Assembly: GCF_046299575.1 (NCBI RefSeq)
Contig: NZ_JBKBHX010000002.1
Location: 186,001 to 250,000 of the forward strand
DNA length: 64,000 nt
From: Thermaurantimonas sp046299575
Lineage (GTDB): Bacteria; Bacteroidota; Bacteroidia; Flavobacteriales; Schleiferiaceae
Direction: 5' to 3'
Part shown: positions 17,211-25,947 of the stretch, in pieces
Position numbering within the stretch: position 1 is the stretch's first letter
How the letters are laid out: every line of letters begins with the position of its first letter
Made by a program: the position numbers and the translations under genes
Notes under the pieces: generated by a model
What the model saw: the letters and a program-made list of their open reading frames with translations, nothing else
Database searches by the model: none
Told to the model about the DNA's origin: nothing

Positions 17211-19124
17211 TTATTTGTCTAACTTCGAATAAACAGAATTATTACTCTTATACTCCTGAACTATTTGTTTGATAGCTGCTACAAGCGAAAAGTCGTCGCC
17301 ATTATGAAATTTTTCTTCGAGATTTTTCAGCTGATAGGTCAACATTTCGTAATCAATTTCCGCATTTATAGCTTTCATTATTTTGTGATGGTGGGTAGGC
17401 AGGTTGTTTTCTTTATCGGCAAGGAGTTCTTCGTAAAGCTTTTCGCCAGGTCTTAAGCCTGTAAACACGATTTCAATGTCTTTACCCAGAACCAAGCCGC
17501 TGAGTTGAATCATTTTTTTAGCCAAATCGAGGATTTTTACAGATTCGCCCATGTCAAAAACGAAGATTTCACCTCCATTTCCCATAGCGCCTGCCTCGAG
17601 TACCAGATTACACGCCTCCGGAATGGTCATAAAATAACGGGTGATTTCTGGATGAGTAATGGTAATTGGACCTCCAGCTTCGATTTGTTTTTTGAAGAGT
17701 GGAATTACACTGCCATTGCTTCCGAGTACGTTGCCAAAGCGGGTAGTAACAAAGTGCGTAGCACAATTTGAACATTGACTGAGCGATTGTACATACATTT
17801 CAGCTATTCTCTTAGTAGCGCCCATTACATTGGTCGGGTTTACCGCCTTGTCAGTACTTACCATCACAAATTTGTGAACCACATATTCTACTGATAGATC
17901 TGCCAACAGTTTAGTGCCAAAGACATTTACGCGCACTGCTTCATACGGGTGCTCTTCCATGAGTGGCACGTGTTTATAAGCAGCTGCATGAAAAACTATT
18001 TGAGGTTTGTACTTCGAAAAGAGTAAATTCATTCGCTGCTCATTCGTAATGTCCGCTATGATATATTCTAATTGCACCCCAAGTTTTTCGACTGTTGCTT
18101 TTATTTCGTAGCTCAAATCGTATAATGCGCTCTCTGCCTGATCGAGTGCAATGAGTTTTTTTGGTTTGTAGTATATTACTTGACGGAGTATTTCACTTCC
18201 AATAGAACCTGCCGCTCCGGTAATTAGAATAACTTTTCCGTTTAATTCTTTTCTCACATTGGTGGAATCAAGAGTAATAGGTTCTCTCTCAAGTAGGTCT
18301 TCGATGCGAACGTTTTTTATTTGCTTGGAGGTCAGAGCACCCTGAATCCATGTTTTTGCCGGAGGTACTACTTTCACCTTTAGGCCAAGCTCCATACCAG
18401 TTTCAATGAGTTGCTTTTTGCGCTCGAGCGAGAGATTTTGAACAGCAATGATGAGCTGGTGTATACGCTTTGATTGAATAAATTCCTTGTTCAGAGCCAA
18501 ATCAGGCTTCAAAACAGGTATTCCATCTTGCAACTTGCCATTTTTAGAAGTGTTATCGTCTAAAAAAGCAACTACTTCATAGTGTTTGGTAACTTCTTTT
18601 GCAAGGGTCTGACGAGTGAGCTCGCCCATAGAACCTGACCCAAAAATAATTACTCGGATTCTCCTTAATCCATTGGTGGATTTTTTAAAGTTTAAATACG
18701 CCGATTTGATCATGAATCGCACAGCCAATAGCGATAATAAAGTCAGCAGGTAGTGAAGTACTAGAGTGTTTCTTGAAACATTGACCTGAATAACCTTAAA
18801 AGAATCAATGAGATATGTAATTAGTAGTAAAGCTGCAAATCCAAATGTAGAAGCTTTAAAAATAAGAAAGGCATCTCTAAGCCCTGTTTGACGAATAATA
18901 CCTTTGTACGATTCATTGTATAAAAAACTCAGAAGGTAAGTGAAACCTAAAATAAGTGCCACTTCGATGCCAAATGAGGCATCCCGCATTAAGAGAAAGT
19001 CAAAGTTGTTTTTGATGAAAACAGCTATTGGATAGGTTAATAGAACGATAAAAACATCAAAAACAAGGATGAGCCACTTTGAGATGAATCGATCTGAAAA
19101 CTTAGTCAAAATGGACTCAATCAT
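17211..19124 (-). CDS. Membrane-bound nucleoside-diphosphate-sugar 4,6-dehydratase/epimerase (CapD/FlaA1/WbpM type)
   Basis: A 637-residue protein with four or five N-terminal membrane helices (residues 15-150), a first Rossmann segment (IFGSGSMGE, near 160) and a catalytic SDR domain from about 295. The catalytic domain has the NAD loop ITGAAGSIGSEI, AAAYKHVPLMEEHP, the active-site region VSTDKAVNPTNVMGATKR, and TTRFGNVLGSNGSVIP. The family converts UDP-GlcNAc to 4-keto-6-deoxy sugars for capsule or O-antigen. A promoter-like element lies at 19140-19170, and the RemB/Wzi-like gene follows directly. Confidence 0.93.
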   Translation of the reverse strand: MIESILTKFSDRFISKWLILVFDVFIVLLTYPIAVFIKNNFDFLLMRDASFGIEVALILGFTYLLSFLYNESYKGIIRQTGLRDAFLIFKASTFGFAALLLITYLIDSFKVIQVNVSRNTLVLHYLLTLLSLLAVRFMIKSAYLNFKKSTNGLRRIRVIIFGSGSMGELTRQTLAKEVTKHYEVVAFLDDNTSKNGKLQDGIPVLKPDLALNKEFIQSKRIHQLIIAVQNLSLERKKQLIETGMELGLKVKVVPPAKTWIQGALTSKQIKNVRIEDLLEREPITLDSTNVRKELNGKVILITGAAGSIGSEILRQVIYYKPKKLIALDQAESALYDLSYEIKATVEKLGVQLEYIIADITNEQRMNLLFSKYKPQIVFHAAAYKHVPLMEEHPYEAVRVNVFGTKLLADLSVEYVVHKFVMVSTDKAVNPTNVMGATKRIAEMYVQSLSQCSNCATHFVTTRFGNVLGSNGSVIPLFKKQIEAGGPITITHPEITRYFMTIPEACNLVLEAGAMGNGGEIFVFDMGESVKILDLAKKMIQLSGLVLGKDIEIVFTGLRPGEKLYEELLADKENNLPTHHHKIMKAINAEIDYEMLTYQLKNLEEKFHNGDDFSLVAAIKQIVQEYKSNNSVYSKLDK

Positions 19125-19139
19125 GCTTTAGTATTTGTA

Positions 19140-19170
19140 CAAATGTATTTTCAGTAATCATTGGGATAAA
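19140..19170 (-). promoter_or_regulatory. Bacteroidota-type promoter for the CapD-like gene
   Basis: On the minus strand TTTA (19170-19167), a 19-base spacer and TACATTTG (19147-19140) match the TTTG / TAnnTTTG consensus except for one -33 base. It ends 15 bases before the ATG at 19124, so the leader would be very short. Seen by eye only. Confidence 0.42.
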
Positions 19171-19262
19171 TTTTGGACTTTATCAAATAGCTTTTTTTTT
19201 TCACGAAATTCCTTATAAAAGTAGAAAAGAAACAGTAAAAAATTTATTAACCGTTAACACTG

Positions 19263-19481
19263 TCAAAATTTGAATCTTGAAGCAATCCACATGATGAGGG
19301 ACAAGACAACGGAGAGAATAATTGATGTAAGGATAGGTATATAAATAGTGGTATTTCCGCGCTTGATGAGAATGTCACCGGGCAGCTTACCCGGAAATTT
19401 TAAACCATACTTCTCAGCGGCATACCAAATTATTCCGATAATTAAAATCAATAACCCTATAAATATCAATACTCTGCCCAT
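19263..19481 (-). CDS. DUF2905 small membrane protein
   Basis: A 72-residue protein with two membrane helices (LIFIGLLILIIGIIWYA and IPILTSIILSVVLSLIMWI). The family loop between them reads KYGLKFPGKLPGDILIKRGN. This matches DUF2905, of unknown function. It follows hemJ by four bases on the same strand and probably shares its transcript. Confidence 0.92.
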   Translation of the reverse strand: MGRVLIFIGLLILIIGIIWYAAEKYGLKFPGKLPGDILIKRGNTTIYIPILTSIILSVVLSLIMWIASRFKF

Positions 19482-19485
19482 CGCT

Positions 19486-20022
19486 TTATTGATTTCTAGC
19501 TTGTCTATACAAATAGCTGGCTGAAAGTAATACTGCCACTAGAATCAACAAACCAAAAACTCCATAAATGGCTGAAATATTTGACTTTACTACTACTAGC
19601 ATTACAATGGCAATCAACAACACTGTTGGAACTTCATTGTACAATCTTAATTTAAAAGAATTCATAGTCAATGCATTGCTTTTTAATCTTCGGAGTATCA
19701 CATCGAGCGATATTTGGTATGCATACAAGGCAATGACCAAAAGATATTTTATTCCCATCCAGGAGCCACTGGAAGAAAGCAAAATTTTATAATAACCTGT
19801 TTTAATCAGCATCCAATTGCCGAAGATGAATGTCAAAACTGCCGATGGCCACGTAATAATGTATAAAAGTCGATGTGCCATTAAAATGAGTTGAGCTCTT
19901 AGGTCGTTTGATTGTTTCTTCTCGTCAGCTTCACGTATGTACACAAATAGTCTGGGCAAATAAAAAAGGCCAGCAAACCAAGTAACTACAAAAATGATGT
20001 GTATTGCTTTGATGTACTGCAT
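19486..20022 (-). CDS. hemJ: Protoporphyrinogen oxidase HemJ (CopD-like membrane protein)
   Basis: A 178-residue protein with four or five membrane helices. The N-terminal IKAIHIIFVVTWFAGLFYLP carries the conserved His and the WFAGLFYLPRLFVY block of HemJ. MAHRLLYIITWPSAVLTFI follows with the second conserved His region. HemJ oxidises protoporphyrinogen IX in haem synthesis. Its ATG shares one base with the GlgE stop at 20022, so the two are tightly packed. No other haem gene is adjacent. Confidence 0.88.
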   Translation of the reverse strand: MQYIKAIHIIFVVTWFAGLFYLPRLFVYIREADEKKQSNDLRAQLILMAHRLLYIITWPSAVLTFIFGNWMLIKTGYYKILLSSSGSWMGIKYLLVIALYAYQISLDVILRRLKSNALTMNSFKLRLYNEVPTVLLIAIVMLVVVKSNISAIYGVFGLLILVAVLLSASYLYRQARNQ

Positions 20023-21989
20023 TACGCCTTTGAAATTTTAAACAAATGAAAAGGAACGTTTGGATGCAACGCTACATAATTGTATTCAGAATACCACGTC
20101 CAAGTATTGCCGGTGATAAAGTCTTGCATGAGCAAATGAGTGCCTACCGGAAGTCCCATTTTTTCAAAGGGCGGACGTACCATACCCTGTCGGGTGTTTA
20201 GGTGGTCGAGATTTACCACCATTAAAAAATGCTCACCATTGTCGGTATTGCCCTTGTAGTAGGCTAAGAGATGATCGTCGTTTACAGGACAGAAGGTTAG
20301 ATTATAGGTTGTCTGAAAGGCTTTATAAGTTTTTCTTATTTGATTGATCAATCGTAATAATACAGTGAGCCGGGTTTCGCGCGACCAATCCCAGTGGTAA
20401 ATCTCGTATTTTTCGCTATTGAGATATTCTTCTTTGCCAGGATAAGGCTCGTGTATTCCATATTCATATACTGGACCGTAAATTCCGTAATTCGATGAAA
20501 GTGTGGCTGCCAAGAAAAGCCTGATCATAAATAAACTCTCATTACCGCCCTGCAGGCTCCATGGATTTATATCCGGAGTATTGGGCCAAAAGTTTGGCCT
20601 GAAAAATTCTCGCTGATCGGTAGTGGTGAGCTCAGTGAGGTATTCAGTAAGTTCGGCTTTTGTATTCCGCCAGCAGAAGTAGGTGTACGATTGTGTGAAA
20701 CCTAGCTTGGCCAGTTCGTGCATGATTTTCGGTCGAGTAAAAGCTTCGCTTAAAAAGATAATATCCGGATGCGTTTTATGTACTTCAGAAATAAGCCATT
20801 GCCAAAATTTAAAGGGCTTTGTGTGTGGATTATCCACCCTAAAGATGCTCACACCTTGCTCCACCCAATACTTCACTACGCGCAGCAGCTCATTCCACAG
20901 GCCCTGCCAGTCGTCACATTCGAAATTAAAAGGATAGATGTCCTGATATTTTTTCGGTGGATTTTCTGCGTATTGAATGCTACCATCTGATTTTATCACA
21001 AACCAATCTGGATGCTCCTTCACATAGGGATGATCGGGGGCACATTGAAAGGCCAGGTCCATGGCGATTTCGATGCCGTATTCTTTGGCCCTGGCAATGA
21101 GGTTTTTGTAATCTTCGAGGGTTCCGAGCTCTGGATGTATGGCGTCGTGGCCGCCAAATCGGGAGCCAATCGCCCAGGGCGAACCTGGTTCCCCGGGTTT
21201 CGAAATTACAGAGTTGTTTTTGCCCTTTCGATTGATTTCGCCTATAGGGTGAATTGGTGGAAAATAAAGTACATCAAAACCCAAGTCGGCAATTCGCGGC
21301 AAGAGGGCTTCGCAGTCTTTAAAAGTGCCATGACGGCCCTTTTCAGGCGATGCTGAGCGAGGAAAAAGCTCATACCATGCACTGAAACCTGCCTTAGGCC
21401 GATCCACCCAAATTCTGTATTCTGCGCTCTCAACTGAATTTTTCCGAGTTGGATATTTTTCTAATATTGTTTTAAGCTCTTTGCTTGTACAGGCTTCCAG
21501 TGCCTTAAGATAGTCAGATGCTTTGATATATTCTATAGTAGATTTCAGAAAATCATAAGATGTACTGTCGATCGATTTCGGGATGAGTTTTATAGTCTCC
21601 TCGAGTAATGGCAGTCCGTCGTTGAGCTCTACTTGAACGTGCTGTCCATCCAAAGCTTTTTTGATAAGTCCGCTTTGCCAATTCAAAGCATAATCGACCC
21701 ACGCGCGTACCTTGTAGTGATAAAAGCGCTGCTTTTCAACCACAAAAGTTCCATACCAGTCATCATTAACTGCCAGATTAAGTCGGGAAATTGACCACTG
21801 AGCATCTGACTCGTGTTTGTACAGAATTTCTGCAGCCACTACATCATGTCCATCGGCAAAGACAGCTGCATAAACATCCACTTTCTCTCCTACGACTCGC
21901 TTAATAAAATATTGACCACAATCAATGGAAGGTTTAACTATTGAAATTATTGCGCGCGAGGGTCTTATAGCAGGTAGCAACATGTGCAT
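20022..21989 (-). CDS. glgE: Alpha-1,4-glucan:maltose-1-phosphate maltosyltransferase
   Basis: About 655 residues, the usual GlgE size. The N-terminal beta domain has KPSIDCGQYFIKRVVGEKV. The GH13 domain has IAMDLAFQCAPDHPYVKEHP, the nucleophile region IFRVDNPHTKPFKFW (Asp near 386) and the acid/base region LSEAFTRPK (Glu near 415). These are diagnostic of GlgE (GH13_3), which extends alpha-glucan from maltose-1-phosphate. The ATG at 21989 is preferred over the TTG at 22013. No treS, pep2/mak or glgB is in the window, so the maltose-1-phosphate source must lie elsewhere. Confidence 0.93.
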   Translation of the reverse strand: MHMLLPAIRPSRAIISIVKPSIDCGQYFIKRVVGEKVDVYAAVFADGHDVVAAEILYKHESDAQWSISRLNLAVNDDWYGTFVVEKQRFYHYKVRAWVDYALNWQSGLIKKALDGQHVQVELNDGLPLLEETIKLIPKSIDSTSYDFLKSTIEYIKASDYLKALEACTSKELKTILEKYPTRKNSVESAEYRIWVDRPKAGFSAWYELFPRSASPEKGRHGTFKDCEALLPRIADLGFDVLYFPPIHPIGEINRKGKNNSVISKPGEPGSPWAIGSRFGGHDAIHPELGTLEDYKNLIARAKEYGIEIAMDLAFQCAPDHPYVKEHPDWFVIKSDGSIQYAENPPKKYQDIYPFNFECDDWQGLWNELLRVVKYWVEQGVSIFRVDNPHTKPFKFWQWLISEVHKTHPDIIFLSEAFTRPKIMHELAKLGFTQSYTYFCWRNTKAELTEYLTELTTTDQREFFRPNFWPNTPDINPWSLQGGNESLFMIRLFLAATLSSNYGIYGPVYEYGIHEPYPGKEEYLNSEKYEIYHWDWSRETRLTVLLRLINQIRKTYKAFQTTYNLTFCPVNDDHLLAYYKGNTDNGEHFLMVVNLDHLNTRQGMVRPPFEKMGLPVGTHLLMQDFITGNTWTWYSEYNYVALHPNVPFHLFKISKA

Positions 21990-22055
21990 GGAATTAGAGT
22001 TGCAAAAAAACAACTTTTATCTTTTTTAATACATTCAAAAGAACAAGAAGGTCGG

Positions 22056-23483
22056 TTATTGATTGTTGATTTTGCGAATTTTGTATTTAAAACCGGCCAC
22101 TATTAAGGTCATCACAGGGCTAATCAAACTGAAAAATGTGAAGGGAAGATAATGTAGGGTAGATACACCCAAAATCCCCGAGTGATATGCCCCACATGTA
22201 TTCCAAGGAATTAATACAGATGTGACTGTACCGCTGTCTTCTAACGTTCGGCTCAAATTCTCTGGAGCTAATCCTTTGTCTTTGAAGGCTTTGTTATACA
22301 TCTTACCTGGTATTACCAGCGAAAGATACTGGTCGCTGGCACTTATATTTACAAAGAGTGTAGTACTCACTGTAGCCGTAAAGAGCGAAAATTCACTGCG
22401 AGCCATCGACATTATGGCGTCTGTAATTCGCCCTAAAAATCCACTTGCCTCCATTGCACCCCCAAAACACATTGCCGAAATGATCAGCCATACTGTTTTT
22501 AGCATTCCAGCCATTCCACCAGTGGTCAGAAGATCGTCGAGCGCTGGCACACCGGTATAAATTTCGTTTTTCGATGTTAGCACATGAATCAATGTTTTGG
22601 CTCTTTCCATTGCAGTTAAATTGCGCATCACATGATCGTTCTGGAAAATGAGAGTAATAACAATTCCTCCAAGTATTCCTATAAAAATGGCAGGAAGGCT
22701 TGGTAATCTCAAGGCAATTAGCAATATTACAAGAGCTGGAACCAAAAGTGTCCACCCTGATACATTAAAGGTGGTCTCTAGCGTATGAATCATTTCTTGA
22801 GATACCGACATATCTACTACATTTCTGTTTTGAAAGAGGGAAATGCCAATAAAAATCAACATAGATATGCTATACGATGGAAATGTCGTAATAGTCATAT
22901 ATCGAATGTGTGTGGCAAGGTCAGTACCAGCCACAGCAGGGGCTAAGTTGGTGGTGTCAGACAGCGGGCTCATCTTATCGCCAAAATAGGCCCCAGTAAG
23001 AATAGCACCTGCTGTAATTGCCGGGTTTATTCCTAAAGAGTTGCCTATACCCATCATCGCAATGCCTACAGTAGCCGTTGTACTCCAAGAGCTGCCAGTA
23101 GCTACCGATATCACAGATGAAACAAGTACGGTAAGCGGTAAAAAGTAGTCAGGATTGAGCAACTTTAAACCAAAATAGATCATCGTAGGCACAATGCCGC
23201 TGAACGTCCAAATGGCTGCTAATGAGCCAATTAAGAGTAAAATGAAAATGGCGGCACTGCTCTGCTGTATGTTCACAGCAATTTTGTCCATTATCATAGG
23301 CCACGATGTACCGTAAAAATAACTCAGTGCAAACGTCACAAAGGTGCAGGTGATAAGTATGAGTTGATTGCTTCCGCTAAGAGCGTCGTCTCCGCTCACA
23401 AACAAGACGTTGATTGATAGCAGTACAATGAGTAAAAGTACAGGAAGAAGGGCTATCCAAAGAGGAATTCGATGGTTTTTCAA
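22056..23483 (-). CDS. Na+/H+ antiporter NhaC-like
   Basis: A 475-residue membrane protein with around eleven hydrophobic segments. Recognisable are SVISVATGSSWSTTATVGIA, a region typical of the NhaC family, and YFGDKMSPLSDTTNLAPAVAG. The N-terminal LWIALLPVLLLIVLLSINVLF forms the first helix. It starts at a TTG (23483); no ATG fits. It lies between GlgE and the divergent receiver protein. Sodium/proton exchange is inferred from family; malate/lactate exchange is a possible alternative in this family. Confidence 0.88.
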   Translation of the reverse strand: MKNHRIPLWIALLPVLLLIVLLSINVLFVSGDDALSGSNQLILITCTFVTFALSYFYGTSWPMIMDKIAVNIQQSSAAIFILLLIGSLAAIWTFSGIVPTMIYFGLKLLNPDYFLPLTVLVSSVISVATGSSWSTTATVGIAMMGIGNSLGINPAITAGAILTGAYFGDKMSPLSDTTNLAPAVAGTDLATHIRYMTITTFPSYSISMLIFIGISLFQNRNVVDMSVSQEMIHTLETTFNVSGWTLLVPALVILLIALRLPSLPAIFIGILGGIVITLIFQNDHVMRNLTAMERAKTLIHVLTSKNEIYTGVPALDDLLTTGGMAGMLKTVWLIISAMCFGGAMEASGFLGRITDAIMSMARSEFSLFTATVSTTLFVNISASDQYLSLVIPGKMYNKAFKDKGLAPENLSRTLEDSGTVTSVLIPWNTCGAYHSGILGVSTLHYLPFTFFSLISPVMTLIVAGFKYKIRKINNQ

Positions 23484-23598
23484 CGACTTTTTTGCGACAA
23501 ATTAAAATTCAAGGCAACCAAAATGGAAATTTTATTGTTTATTGATAAAGAAATCTCAATTTACTACCGATATTTGCAATAGTGTAAATAGTACACTT

Positions 23599-24027
23599 AT
23601 GGTACAATACGAAATTGAAAATTCAAATACCTTGTCGGGAAACAAAGTTTTGATTTTCGAAAACGATGAAGTGAATCAGCTCCTTCTAAAAATAATGCTG
23701 GAAAACAACGAACTGCAACCAGAAATCATAACCGACACTGCTGACCTTTACAAAAAAATTGAAAGTCATTCTTACGAGCTTCTCTTGTTAGATATGGAAA
23801 ATAAAAATCCATCGTCCTTCGAAATCATAGATGTGATTCGTAAAGATCTAAAATCTAATATTCCCGTAATTGGATTATCAACAAAAGATTATAGAGGGCG
23901 GGCTATTTACCACGGCATCAATGTGTTGTTGCAGCGCCCTATCGAAAATCGCGCTTTAATGCACCACATCATGCGGGTATTGTATGGAAGCTCAAAGTAT
24001 AAGAACCCGATCACCGTTACGATTTAA
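23599..24027 (+). CDS. Degenerate response-regulator receiver protein
   Basis: About 142 residues, a single CheY-like fold. KVLIFENDEVN replaces the usual acidic pair. The phospho-acceptor position is present in LLLLDMEN. GLST carries the switch Ser/Thr, but the conserved KP loop reads QRPIE, with Arg in place of Lys. It has no output domain. The frame opens at 23542, but the ATG at 23599 fits better. It overlaps convergent comEC by 36 bases. It may be a phosphorylation-poor signalling or scaffold protein. Confidence 0.72.
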   Translation: MVQYEIENSNTLSGNKVLIFENDEVNQLLLKIMLENNELQPEIITDTADLYKKIESHSYELLLLDMENKNPSSFEIIDVIRKDLKSNIPVIGLSTKDYRGRAIYHGINVLLQRPIENRALMHHIMRVLYGSSKYKNPITVTI

Positions 24028-25947
24028 TATATATTTTCTTCCATCAGTGCTTTCAATTTTCACCTCCAGATTAAGAGGGCTGTTTATCGTTTTAGGTGTT
24101 TCATCTAATCTTACATTTTTTATCTGAATTCTTAAAGATGAATTTGAATTATTTTTAAATTCTATTTTTTCTTTTTCAGGAATCCCACTCCAGATGACAT
24201 CCGATTCTTCTATTTGCCATTTGTTTAAGTATTTAGAAAAAATTGTTTTCTCCTTTGATTTTAGTTTTTGAAATTCGTCTGAAAACATCCAAATCTTTTT
24301 GCCTTTGAGGTTTATCATTAGGAGAGGTTTATTCTGAATAAAAGACAAGTGAATTTCTGTAAAAGAATGTAAGATTTTATAAGATTGATGGGCTGAATAT
24401 ATTTTGAATAAAAATAAGAAAGTACATCCTGATATAAATATCCATTTCTTCTTGTTTACTAAGCCATGTAGCAATAAGACTACTGTCAATAATAAAAATG
24501 CGAATTGAACAGCATCAATAAATTGTTTATCGAGAATTGAAAATGGTAATTTAATTATTAAGCTGTTGAGGAAATTATTTATTGTAATGAAAAAGGCAGG
24601 AATGATACCTAAGAAATCAAAATCTTCAGAAATGAATGAAAAAATAGCAATCGGAAAACCTAAGTACAGTGTAAGAGTGATAAGCGGTATGGCATACAGA
24701 TTAGCCACAAAAAACCATGTTGGAAATTTTGAGAAGTAATACATTGTAAATGGGAAGGTAAAAAGTTGAGCCGCGATTGATACAGATAAAATTTCTGAAA
24801 TTTTTCTTAATAAAAAATTATCAGAAATCGATAAAATCTGATTAAAAAATTTCGAAGTACTAACTATGCCATAGACTGCAGCATAGCTTAGTTGAAATCC
24901 GATGTCGAAAAGCAATAAAGGCGAAGTTGAAAGCAACAAAAGAGCAGATAAACACAAAGAGTGATAAATGCCTGTTTTGCGCTTCAAATTATTGCCTAAC
25001 TCTATAAAAGTAAACATTGTAGCAGCTCTTATCACCGATGGGCTTAATCCTGTAAACAAGGCATAAAACCATAAAATTCCAACCAAAAAAATGACCCGAA
25101 TTGTTTTAAATCTGTTTCCAAAAATCAAAGAGAAGAAATTAAGAAACAATATGTAAATTAATCCCGTGTGGAGACCAGATACCGCAAGTACATGAATGGT
25201 ACCAGTATCAGCGTAAATCTCTCGGGTTTCATCCGTTAAAAAATCTTTTGATCCTGTTAACAAGGCTATTAATACTTCTTTTGCTTCCTTTTTCAAGGGC
25301 CATCTGATTATCGCTTTAATCATTTTTTTATTTACTAGATAAGCAATTCTATACAAGTTTATTTGGCTGTTTGAATAGTGATGAATTACCTTTTTTGAAC
25401 TCAAGAATATCGCATGAGAAATGCCTTTAGTTTCATAATATTTTTTTGCAGAAAAAGCATAGGGAAAAGTGGTATTTTCAATCAGATTCACAGAAGAATT
25501 GCAAACGATGAAGTCGCCAGGTAAAAATGATTCTGTAATGCTATCTTTCTTGATATATAAGATCGCTTTAAACAAATACCTTCCAACACTATCAATACAG
25601 AGACCTTTAGCATGTAGCAGATGGTCCTTCTGCTTGAGTATTCGTTCTATTTTTATAGTGCTTATTCCCCTATAATTCTTGTCATATTCATTGATTTTTT
25701 TAACTTCTAAAGTGTAGAGAATAGTTCCTAAACTAAAAAACATAAAAAAGATCAGAAAGCCCCTGAGTGCAATAAAAAAAAGATAGAGAGAAAAAGAAGC
25801 GATAAAAATGAATAGAAAATGATTTAAATCACTTGCATCAAAAACAAATCGAGCTGTAAGAATACCAAGAATAAACGAAAATGTGATTTTAAAAAGCCAA
25901 TTGTGGGGCTTCGGCCATGAGTTGTCTGTACGAACTAAGGCTTTCAA
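23992..25947 (-). CDS. ComEC/Rec2-family DNA uptake channel
   Basis: A 651-residue membrane protein. An N-terminal DUF4131-like part leads to the competence domain with TGTIHVLAVSGLHTGLIYI and SPSVIRAATMFTFIELG. There are about nine or ten hydrophobic segments. The C-terminal 130 residues carry no HxHxDH metallo-beta-lactamase motif, as in many Bacteroidota versions. The start is TTG at 25947, inside the 3' end of the SpoIID gene (59-base overlap). It is the last gene of the surE-lpxB string. DNA translocation into the cytoplasm is the family role. Confidence 0.88.
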   Translation of the reverse strand: MKALVRTDNSWPKPHNWLFKITFSFILGILTARFVFDASDLNHFLFIFIASFSLYLFFIALRGFLIFFMFFSLGTILYTLEVKKINEYDKNYRGISTIKIERILKQKDHLLHAKGLCIDSVGRYLFKAILYIKKDSITESFLPGDFIVCNSSVNLIENTTFPYAFSAKKYYETKGISHAIFLSSKKVIHHYSNSQINLYRIAYLVNKKMIKAIIRWPLKKEAKEVLIALLTGSKDFLTDETREIYADTGTIHVLAVSGLHTGLIYILFLNFFSLIFGNRFKTIRVIFLVGILWFYALFTGLSPSVIRAATMFTFIELGNNLKRKTGIYHSLCLSALLLLSTSPLLLFDIGFQLSYAAVYGIVSTSKFFNQILSISDNFLLRKISEILSVSIAAQLFTFPFTMYYFSKFPTWFFVANLYAIPLITLTLYLGFPIAIFSFISEDFDFLGIIPAFFITINNFLNSLIIKLPFSILDKQFIDAVQFAFLLLTVVLLLHGLVNKKKWIFISGCTFLFLFKIYSAHQSYKILHSFTEIHLSFIQNKPLLMINLKGKKIWMFSDEFQKLKSKEKTIFSKYLNKWQIEESDVIWSGIPEKEKIEFKNNSNSSLRIQIKNVRLDETPKTINSPLNLEVKIESTDGRKYILNRNGDRVLIL

